Positions 1 to 5,525 of a DNA stretch of 6,236 bases are shown here, in pieces. Position 1 is the first letter of the stretch, and each line of letters opens with the position of its first letter. Both the position numbers and the translations under genes were made by a program. Source of the DNA: Verrucomicrobiota bacterium. Its GTDB lineage: Bacteria > Verrucomicrobiota > Verrucomicrobiia > Chthoniobacterales > UBA10450. Under the pieces are notes generated by a model. That model was given only the letters and a program-made list of their open reading frames with translations. It was not told the origin of the DNA and did not search any database. The stretch is taken from contig QHQU01000103.1 of the NCBI GenBank assembly GCA_003219925.1, forward strand, positions 1 to 6,236, in the 5' to 3' direction.

Positions 1-59
1 ACGCCATTCGGGAGCGATGGGATGTGATCGCCCCTAAAACCTGGATCGGACAACCATGA
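1..59 (+). CDS. C-terminal tail of a possible upstream gene, cut by the left window edge
   Basis: Reading from base 3, the frame is open for 18 codons and ends in TGA at 57-59. The visible residues are AIRERWDVIAPKTWIGQP. The stop shares the ATGA tetranucleotide at 56-59 with the start codon of the aldo/keto reductase, the usual layout of translationally coupled operon genes. The other two + frames stop earlier, at 25-27 and 35-37. An open run of 18 codons is not significant alone, so the case rests on the ATGA overlap. I do not recognise the protein family. If real, it makes the reductase at least the second gene of an operon extending left of the window. Confidence 0.4.
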   Translation, partial: AIRERWDVIAPKTWIGQP

Positions 60-1045
60 AACAAAGAAAACTTGGACGCGGCGGACCGATTGTTTCCGCG
101 GTCGGACTCGGCTGTATGGGAATGTCGGAATTTTACGGCGACCACGACGATGCGGAATCGCTCGCCACCATCGATCGCGCAATCGACCTAGGGATTACTT
201 TTTTCGATACCGCCGACATTTATGGTCCGCACACGAATGAGGAATTGGTCGGACGCGGAATTCGCGGCAAACGCCATCGCGTTGTTATCGCGACAAAGTT
301 TGGAATCTTGCGTGACTCGGATACGCCGGGATTTCGCGGAATTAACGGCAAACCAGAGTACGTAAAGCAAGCGTGCGAAGCGAGTCTGCGCCGGCTCGGC
401 ATTGATTGCATCGATCTTTACTACCAACATCGGGTCGATCCGGAGACGCCGATTGAAGAAACCGTGGGCGCGATGGCGGAGCTGGTTCGCGCGGGCAAGG
501 TGCGCTATCTCGGCTTATCAGAAGCTGGTGCTGACACCATCCGAAGGGCGCATGCGGTCCATCCTATTACCGCCTTGCAATCGGAATACTCACTCTGGAC
601 ACGCGATCCTGAAGACAAGGTGCTCGGCGTTTGCCGCGAGCTCGGCATCGGTTTCGTCCCCTATTCCCCACTCGGCCGCGGATTCCTTACCGGCCAAATT
701 AAAAGGTTCGAGGACCTTGCGGCGGACGATTACCGGCGGACTGCCCCCAGATTTCAGGGAGAAAACTTTCAGCGTAATCTGGATCTCGTTAGCCAGGTAA
801 GCGAGATCGCTGCGGAAAAACGTTGCACCCCTGCCCAGCTCGCGCTCGCCTGGGTCTTGGCGCAGGGCGAAGACATCGTCCCAATTCCTGGAACGAAGCG
901 ACGGAAATATTTGCGCGAAAATGTGGATGCATTGGACCTGATGCTGAGTGCAGACGACTTGGAGCGCATCGATGAGGTCGCGCCGAAAGATGTTGCAGCC
1001 GGTTCGCGCTACCCGGAAGCAATGATGAGGCTACTGGGGAAGTAG
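56..1045 (+). CDS. Aldo/keto reductase (AKR family, YakC / AKR13-like)
   Basis: A 329-residue, full-length cytosolic NADPH-dependent oxidoreductase that would reduce aldehydes or ketones to alcohols. The TIM-barrel opens with the family's VGLGCMGMSEFYG stretch (16-28). The catalytic tetrad is complete: Asp51 and Tyr56 in FFDTADIYG, Lys81 in IATKFG, and His125 in YYQHRVDP. Cofactor-binding elements are also visible: Gln175-Ser176 in the ALQSEYSLWTRDPE region, the loop PYSPLGRGFLTG (202-213), and the C-terminal IPGTKRRKYLREN (277-289), whose basic residues fit NADP(H) over NAD(H). Together these resemble the AKR13 / auxin-induced-protein-like group. The physiological substrate cannot be read from sequence. 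The start is ATG at 56, only a few residues before the conserved RKLG beta-hairpin. Only a weak CGGA lies upstream, and coupling to the preceding frame through ATGA could supply ribosomes. It converges with the MaoC gene, 75 bases apart. Confidence 0.95.
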   Translation: MKQRKLGRGGPIVSAVGLGCMGMSEFYGDHDDAESLATIDRAIDLGITFFDTADIYGPHTNEELVGRGIRGKRHRVVIATKFGILRDSDTPGFRGINGKPEYVKQACEASLRRLGIDCIDLYYQHRVDPETPIEETVGAMAELVRAGKVRYLGLSEAGADTIRRAHAVHPITALQSEYSLWTRDPEDKVLGVCRELGIGFVPYSPLGRGFLTGQIKRFEDLAADDYRRTAPRFQGENFQRNLDLVSQVSEIAAEKRCTPAQLALAWVLAQGEDIVPIPGTKRRKYLRENVDALDLMLSADDLERIDEVAPKDVAAGSRYPEAMMRLLGK

Positions 1046-1120
1046 CTGTCCGTGCCCGCCTCAGCGGCGACAAAAATATTTCCGCGAACTCAAAAAACGT
1101 TCGAGGTTGGCACAGACGCC

Positions 1121-1582
1121 TTACAAGCCTGCCTCGCGCGCGGGCAACATGGTGTTCGCCATAAACGATTGCACAACTTCGTCGCGTTGGTTTTTCGTTA
1201 CATTACGAATGCGAATAATGCCGTAGCCCGGGCGCGACTTCGAATGCCGCGCCTGCAGGATTTCAATTTCCAAGCGCAATTCGTCTCCAGGTCGGACTGC
1301 ATTCGGCCATTTCAATTCATCCACACCCATCCCGATAATGCCGCCCGCGACATCCATGGTATCGACAAACAAGCGCATCGACACCGCCGCGGTATGCCAG
1401 CCGCTCGCCGCCAATCCGCCAAACAACGTTTTCTCCGCCGCGTCGGGATCGTGATGAAATATTTGCGGATCAAATTTCCGTCCGAAATCCATGATCGCAT
1501 CGGCGGTGATTGGATAACCGGTCGAAACCAAACGTGTGCCGATGGGGAAATCTTCAAATGCGCGCGACATCGCCTGAATCAT
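1121..1582 (-). CDS. MaoC-family dehydratase (hot-dog fold enoyl-CoA hydratase-like)
   Basis: A single-domain hot-dog protein of 153 residues, or 149 from the second ATG. The N-terminal FEDFPIGTRLVSTGYPIT and the helix ADAIMDFGRKFDPQIFHHD are typical of the MaoC acyl-dehydratase group. Asp38 and His43 (numbered from the first Met) match the conserved catalytic Asp/His pair that adds or removes water across the double bond of a (2E)-enoyl-CoA. LFGGLAASGWHTAA (53-66) is the conserved central hot-dog helix region, and the C-terminal strand ends VVQSFMANTML. Members serve in beta-oxidation, polyhydroxyalkanoate supply and other acyl-CoA routes; the substrate here is unknown and no beta-oxidation partner is in view. 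Two starts are possible, ATG at 1582 or ATG at 1570. The second gives MSRAFEDF, closer to usual family length. Neither has a good ribosome site, and no other start exists before the upstream in-frame TAG. Confidence 0.9.
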   Translation of the reverse strand: MIQAMSRAFEDFPIGTRLVSTGYPITADAIMDFGRKFDPQIFHHDPDAAEKTLFGGLAASGWHTAAVSMRLFVDTMDVAGGIIGMGVDELKWPNAVRPGDELRLEIEILQARHSKSRPGYGIIRIRNVTKNQRDEVVQSFMANTMLPAREAGL

Positions 1583-1677
1583 CGGGGCATCACCGCGCGC
1601 AGCAAGATGGAAAAGGCGGTTGAGAGAGCACTCCGCAAAATTCCTCTACGCTCGCGAGTATTAGGAGACCTCTACTG

Positions 1678-1698
1678 GCAGCTCAGTTTGACAGCTGC
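1678..1698 (-). other. Short hairpin downstream of the lipoprotein gene
   Basis: GCAGCT (1678-1683) and AGCTGC (1693-1698) form a perfect 6-bp inverted repeat around a 9-base loop, about 19 bases past the lipoprotein stop on the - strand. No U-run follows in that direction, so it does not meet the rule for an intrinsic terminator. It may still act as a 3' stabilising stem or be chance. Confidence 0.2.
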
Positions 1699-1716
1699 AA
1701 TACTTGGTGACCCTTC

Positions 1717-2274
1717 TTACGGATTCAAAAATAGTTTGTTCACATCGACATCGTGCACCAGCGCTCCGTGCGGCACGGCATGCACGTCATAAAGCCGGCG
1801 GGTGTAAGGGCTGCGAACTATTCCGCCTCGCTCAGTCGGCGTTGCGACAGGGTAACCACCGCCCGCGAATCTCTTTTGCCTGGCAGGATGTTCGCCGGGT
1901 TGCGGAACTAACTGAACCGAGACTGGATTCGGGAAAAGCGAGTTCCATGCGCCAGTTCCAGCATCAACGGCGACACCGACCCCGACCGTGGCAACATTTC
2001 CGGCCGTTGCGGCCGCGCCCGTCGTCGAGGCTTTGCTTCGAACAGTGACAGTTTGGGAGTAGTAACCCGGTTTGCTCACCGTCACCTGAAAGCCATTTCG
2101 TCGCCGTTTCACGAAGGTTGCAGGCGTTATTCCCCTTTCTCCGGTTGAGAGAGTCACGTCCGCGCCGGAAGGATTGCTGACGACCTTAAGGTTCTCGTGG
2201 ACGCCGCGGATAACGGTCGCGCAAGAGTTCAGAGCCATCGCGACACCCAGCGCACCGATTATTTTTGTAAACAT
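1717..2274 (-). CDS. Small PEGA-domain lipoprotein
   Basis: A 185-residue secreted lipoprotein. Residues 1-18 are a short lipoprotein signal peptide: Lys4, a hydrophobic core, then the lipobox Leu15-Asn16-Ser17 before Cys18, which would be lipidated and become residue 1 of the mature protein. CATVIRG after the Cys is common in this family. Residues 28-80 form a PEGA-type beta domain with the signature NPSGADV (34-40), the TP turn (50-51) and KPGYYSQTVTV (68-78). A Gly/Ala/Val-rich stretch (83-110) follows, containing AGNVATVG and VDAGTGAWN. The C-terminal module (about 150-185) has SPYTRRLYDVHAVPHGALVHD and ends in a short beta-like NKLFLNP. PEGA domains are usually surface or periplasmic, often tied to the cell wall; the exact role is unknown. 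The start is ATG at 2274, giving a normal signal peptide. No Shine-Dalgarno sequence is evident. Confidence 0.87.
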   Translation of the reverse strand: MFTKIIGALGVAMALNSCATVIRGVHENLKVVSNPSGADVTLSTGERGITPATFVKRRRNGFQVTVSKPGYYSQTVTVRSKASTTGAAATAGNVATVGVGVAVDAGTGAWNSLFPNPVSVQLVPQPGEHPARQKRFAGGGYPVATPTERGGIVRSPYTRRLYDVHAVPHGALVHDVDVNKLFLNP

Positions 2275-2338
2275 CGCGGCAAGGTAGTGAGGCGGCTAGA
2301 GCTGGCAACGTCAAAGCAAGCGAGTCCCTGATCTGATG

Positions 2339-2376
2339 CCACCCCCGAAACGAAGCAGCGTTTGATACGAGGGTGG
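2339..2376 (-). other. Imperfect long hairpin between the acetyltransferase and lipoprotein genes
   Basis: CCACCC (2339-2344) pairs with GGGTGG (2371-2376). After a C/A mismatch there are two more G-C pairs (2346-2369, 2347-2368), a four-base bulge, and then an inner stem AAACG (2348-2352) with CGTTT (2359-2363) around a 6-base loop. That is about 13 pairs in 38 bases. It lies about 65 bases before the lipoprotein start and about 147 bases past the acetyltransferase stop. No T-run follows on either strand, so it is not a standard intrinsic terminator; it could be a 5'-leader structure of the lipoprotein mRNA. Confidence 0.3.
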
Positions 2377-2382
2377 AATTCT

Positions 2383-2397
2383 ACACCATCGCGGTGT
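2383..2397 (-). other. Second small hairpin in the same gap
   Basis: ACACC (2383-2387) and GGTGT (2393-2397) form a perfect 5-bp stem with a 5-base loop, only six bases from the larger hairpin at 2339-2376. Alone it would be unremarkable. The pairing with the neighbour is the reason to list it. No U-run follows. Confidence 0.2.
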
Positions 2398-2442
2398 CTT
2401 GGTTCTCAAGCGAGGGTTTCGTACTCTGGTTCTCCATGTGCG

Positions 2443-2470
2443 TCTATACGTCAATTTCGGATCCGTAAAC
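2443..2470 (-). promoter_or_regulatory. Weak sigma70-like promoter candidate for the lipoprotein gene
   Basis: On the - strand, GTTTAC (complement of 2465-2470) is followed after 16 bases by TATAGA (complement of 2443-2448). That is a fair but not strong match to -35 and -10 boxes, and would give a leader of about 160 bases carrying both hairpins. A long 248-base gap before the lipoprotein makes a separate promoter plausible, but such boxes arise often by chance and the promoter code of this organism is unknown. Confidence 0.2.
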
Positions 2471-2522
2471 CTTTGATGACCCTGGCTCAGCGCTAGAGCG
2501 GCTGATTTACAAACAAGCTGAA

Positions 2523-3179
2523 CTAGCGACCGTCCTTGGTGATGTGAGGTGAACCCTCGACTACAGCGGCAGGATCAGGGGACGGTGACAGTGACTTGTC
2601 ACACACACGCGAGACTCGGTAGGCCTTCGCGCATTCTGGGCCTCGAGATATTTCATGCACAACTGTCGCAGGGTTGCCTCGAACGAGGCAATTGGCCGGC
2701 ACATCTTTCAAAACCACCGACCCAGCGGAAACAACCGCACCCTCGCCAATCGTTACTCCAGGGAGAATCAGGCTGCCGATTGCAATCCAGCTTCCCGTGC
2801 GAATGAGGATGGGCGCAACCTTGGTCTTGAAATCTTCCCGCCGAACATCGTGGCTTCCGGTACACAGGAACGACCGTCGGGCGACGCAAACATTCGATTC
2901 GATTGTGACCTGTGCCAGACTGAGAATCCCGACATCGTCGCCCATCCAGACATGGTCGCCCACGACCAGGCGCCAGGGAAAAGAGATATTCACATTGCTG
3001 CCAATGCCTACCTTCTTCCCAATCTTCGCACCGAACGCGCGGAGTAAGGCAGAGCGGAAGGCCGATCCCCAAGGACAGGGATTCTGAAAGAAAACGCCGC
3101 GCACAATCACCCATAACCCTCGCTTCCACCTGGGCGCGCCGCGATTGAAATCCGAGTTATCGTAAATCTCGAGTTTCAT
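2523..3179 (-). CDS. WcaF-like hexapeptide-repeat O-acetyltransferase
   Basis: A 218-residue cytoplasmic acetyltransferase that would move an acetyl group from acetyl-CoA to a sugar hydroxyl, as in exopolysaccharide or colanic-acid-type synthesis. The N-terminus MKLEIYDNSDFNRGAPRWKRGLW and the next helix (PCPWGSAFRSALLRAFGAKIG) are typical of WcaF-type enzymes. The left-handed beta-helix runs roughly 51-175 with repeats such as IGKKVGIG, VVGDHVWMG, IRTGSWIAIGSLILPGVTIG and GEGAVVSAGSVV. His110 in LCTGSHD is the expected catalytic base, and the domain closes with RGNPATVV. WcaF is about 180 residues; this protein carries an extra polar tail (about 179-218, Ser/Pro/Asp-rich, Cys183 and Cys193). 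ATG at 3179 is the only possible start after the upstream in-frame TGA, and no Shine-Dalgarno precedes it. No glycosyltransferase lies nearby, so the acceptor sugar is unknown. Confidence 0.93.
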   Translation of the reverse strand: MKLEIYDNSDFNRGAPRWKRGLWVIVRGVFFQNPCPWGSAFRSALLRAFGAKIGKKVGIGSNVNISFPWRLVVGDHVWMGDDVGILSLAQVTIESNVCVARRSFLCTGSHDVRREDFKTKVAPILIRTGSWIAIGSLILPGVTIGEGAVVSAGSVVLKDVPANCLVRGNPATVVHEISRGPECAKAYRVSRVCDKSLSPSPDPAAVVEGSPHITKDGR

Positions 3180-3347
3180 GAAGGCTGAAGTGGCCGAATA
3201 TTTAGCAAGTCCAGAGCCGCTCCCGTCAGAATCATCGATCTGGCCTCGCGGTCAACGACCAATCGGACGAAGCTCTTCCTGTAGCGGAGGTGACAAGCTA
3301 ACGCTGAGATATTACCGGCAGGCTAAACGCGCGAGCTCCCGAACAAT

Positions 3348-5525
3348 TTAACTGTTAGCGTGCGCAAATTCCGCCGCACCTTGCGATTGCAGATGCATCG
3401 CGACGGTTTGCGCAAGCCGATCAGGTAAATAAGGTTTGGCGAGAAAGAGATGCTCTTTTTCGCGTTCGAACTCCGATTCGAAAAGCTCAGAGCTATAGCC
3501 ACTGGTGAAGATAACCTTTAAATTCGGTTTATCCTGGATGAGGGTATGCGCCAGCTGTCGACCGGAGATAGATTCTGGCATCACGACATCGGTAAGTAAC
3601 AAGTCGATCTCATCGCGATGTTCGGCCCACACGTTAAGAGCATCGCGACCATTGGCAGCTGAGAGCACGTGATAACCTAAAGTGCCCAGTGCTTCGCTGA
3701 CGAACTCCCGCAACATTTCTTCATCTTCTACTACCAAGATGGTGATGTCATTAATCGGTGTGGATTCGGTCGGTAAACTTTCTGATTTGGCCGATGCGGC
3801 CACGAATCCCTCCTTACTCAGCGGGAAGAACGCGCGAATGCTCGTGCCTCGACCGGGTGCGGTATCCACTTCAATCCAACCCCCGTGTTGCTTTAGCACC
3901 CCGTAAACGGTGGCCAGACCCATGCCAGTACCTTGGCCCGGATCTTTGGTCGTAAAAAATGGCTCAAAAATTCGACCGACCGTAGCCGCATCCATTCCAT
4001 AACCGGTATCTTTCACCGCCAGGCAGATGTAAGAACCAAGCTGCGCTTCGGGATTGCGTGCCCGACAGGCTTTGTCGATTTCGACGCGTGTGGTTGCGAG
4101 GGTAAGCTTGCCGCCGTCGGGCATGGCATCGCGAGCATTCAACGCCAGGTTCATGATGACCTGTTCAACATTGCTGGGATCAGCGAAAATCGGCGGGAGA
4201 TCGGGAGCCAGCTGCATATCAAGGGCGATGTGTTCCCCGATCAGTCGCCGCAACATCGCAACCGTTTGCTCCACAACCTCATTGAGTGCGAGCGGTCGCC
4301 TCTGAATGATCTGCTTTCGGCTATAGGCGAGAAGCTGGCGGGTCAAACCTGTCGCGCGTTCCGCCGCGCGCTGCACCTGGGTGAGAGAACACGTTAGTTT
4401 TTTATCAAGCCGCGGATTACGCAGTTGCGTCGACGTGTTTCCAAGAATGACGGTGAGAATGTTGTTGAAGTCGTGGGCGACGCCGGCTGCGAGCCGACCA
4501 ACAGCTTCCATCTTTTGTGCCTGGCGTAGTTCGTTTTCGAGCCGCACACGATCGGTAATGTCCTGCAAGATGAGCAAGTGATAAGGAGCATTTCCGAGCT
4601 CGAGATTCTCGGCTGCAACCAGAACTTCGCGCGTTTCGTCAGAGGTGGTGCGAATGGTCGCGGCCAAGTTGCGCACGGCGTGACGGGCAGCGAGCTCTTG
4701 GCGGAGAACAGTCGGAGTAGATTCATCGGCCCAAAATGTCGTGCTACCTGCGAGCACGGCTTCGCGCGATGCACCGACGAGTTCGAGAAAACTTATGTTA
4801 GCATCGAGGCAAGCCTTTCCGTCCGGGCGTTGAATCGCCATCGGCACAGGGCTGCTGTGAAACGCTTTTGAAAAACGCTCCTCCGAGCGACGTAGCGCTT
4901 CCTCGGCTGCGGCGCGCTCTGCTACTTCGCCGGTCAAGCGGGCGTTAGCGGCGCGCAATTCCGCAGTGCGCTGGTTTACAAGCGCATCCAATTCCTCCAT
5001 CTGTTTTCGCCCCATCTGGGTGAGCTGCCATTTTTTCGAGAGAGCGTGCGCCATCTGCAGCACCTCGACGTTATCGAAAGGTTTCTTGAGTACAAGCATC
5101 TTATCGGTATTGCCGACCGACTTCGCGATCTCGTCCCATGAATAGTCGGAGTAAGCGGTGCAGATGACGATCTGAAGATCGGGAAATTCCTTCCAGATAC
5201 GGGAGATGGTTTCAATTCCATCCCAGCCAGGTGGCATTCGCACGTCGACAAAGGCGACAGCGTAGGGCGCGCCTTCGGCACAGGCGGCACGGACTTTCTC
5301 GAGCCCCTCTTGCCCCTGGAAAGCGGAGTCGATCCGAAAATTTTGTGCGCTCGAGGAACCAGCGTGGTCGCCGAAAAGGGACGCTTCCGTCGCATCAAGC
5401 TCTTCGGCGAGCTTAGCATCGGCGGGACCGAGGATTTTGCGAAAGTCTTCATGGATCGAAGGGTTGTCGTCGATGATTAGAATGCGGTGATTGTGGGGCT
5501 GCGAAGTTAGAGGTGTTAGCTTCAT
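3348..5525 (-). CDS. Cytoplasmic hybrid histidine kinase, REC-PAS-HisKA-HATPase-REC
   Basis: A 725-residue signalling kinase with no membrane segment. Residues 13-160 are a receiver domain: acidic pair Asp19-Asp20, phospho-acceptor Asp94 in FVDVRMPPGWDG, Thr123 in CTAYSDYSWDE, and Lys148 before Pro149. Residues 165-215 form a charged signalling coiled coil, and about 214-330 a PAS domain ending LILQDITDR. The HisKA dimer domain has His351 in VAHDFNNIL. The HATPase has the N-box Asn463 (NARDAM), G1 box DTGYGM (506-511), F-box FEPFFTTK (520-527) and G2 box GTGMGLA (532-538). Residues 595-712 are a second receiver with Glu600-Asp601, Asp646 in LLLTDVVMP, Thr674 and Lys697. All catalytic and acceptor residues are present. 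The ATG at 5525 overlaps the stop of the upstream kinase as ATGA, with no Shine-Dalgarno of its own, so translational coupling is likely. Autophosphorylation at His351 and transfer to either Asp is expected; the downstream output is not in the window. Confidence 0.97.
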   Translation of the reverse strand: MKLTPLTSQPHNHRILIIDDNPSIHEDFRKILGPADAKLAEELDATEASLFGDHAGSSSAQNFRIDSAFQGQEGLEKVRAACAEGAPYAVAFVDVRMPPGWDGIETISRIWKEFPDLQIVICTAYSDYSWDEIAKSVGNTDKMLVLKKPFDNVEVLQMAHALSKKWQLTQMGRKQMEELDALVNQRTAELRAANARLTGEVAERAAAEEALRRSEERFSKAFHSSPVPMAIQRPDGKACLDANISFLELVGASREAVLAGSTTFWADESTPTVLRQELAARHAVRNLAATIRTTSDETREVLVAAENLELGNAPYHLLILQDITDRVRLENELRQAQKMEAVGRLAAGVAHDFNNILTVILGNTSTQLRNPRLDKKLTCSLTQVQRAAERATGLTRQLLAYSRKQIIQRRPLALNEVVEQTVAMLRRLIGEHIALDMQLAPDLPPIFADPSNVEQVIMNLALNARDAMPDGGKLTLATTRVEIDKACRARNPEAQLGSYICLAVKDTGYGMDAATVGRIFEPFFTTKDPGQGTGMGLATVYGVLKQHGGWIEVDTAPGRGTSIRAFFPLSKEGFVAASAKSESLPTESTPINDITILVVEDEEMLREFVSEALGTLGYHVLSAANGRDALNVWAEHRDEIDLLLTDVVMPESISGRQLAHTLIQDKPNLKVIFTSGYSSELFESEFEREKEHLFLAKPYLPDRLAQTVAMHLQSQGAAEFAHANS

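Noticed and set aside
1085..1103. Inverted repeat CGAAC/GTTCG between the convergent reductase and MaoC genes as a bidirectional terminator
   Set aside because: The stem is only 5 bp, and the A/T run lies in the loop, not after the stem, so it does not fit an intrinsic terminator. I see no convincing terminator for either gene.
1651..1658. Palindrome CTCGCGAG as an operator upstream of MaoC
   Set aside because: Only 8 bases, not extended on either side and not repeated; many such sites are expected by chance in 6 kb.
1052..1792. A 246-codon + strand open frame starting at GTG just after the aldo/keto reductase
   Set aside because: It lies wholly opposite the MaoC gene and the end of the lipoprotein gene. 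Over MaoC its codons are in exact antisense register, where stops would need the rare sense codons TTA, CTA or TCA, so a long open frame is expected. The translation shows no recognisable domain, while the MaoC frame has clear family motifs.
2653..3129. Several overlapping open frames on both strands across the acetyltransferase, including one of 158 codons on the same strand
   Set aside because: The 218-residue frame carries the full hexapeptide fold and catalytic His. The others are rich in Arg, Pro, Ser and Cys without any motif, as expected for shadow frames.
3250..3260. GGTC-AAC-GACC mini-hairpin and a TTGACC -35-like box in the gap before the acetyltransferase
   Set aside because: A 4-bp stem with a 3-base loop is common by chance, and no acceptable -10 box sits at 16-18 bases from TTGACC.
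4976..5452. 158-codon - strand frame inside the hybrid kinase
   Set aside because: It is out of frame with intact receiver and coil motifs of the 725-residue kinase and has shadow-like composition.
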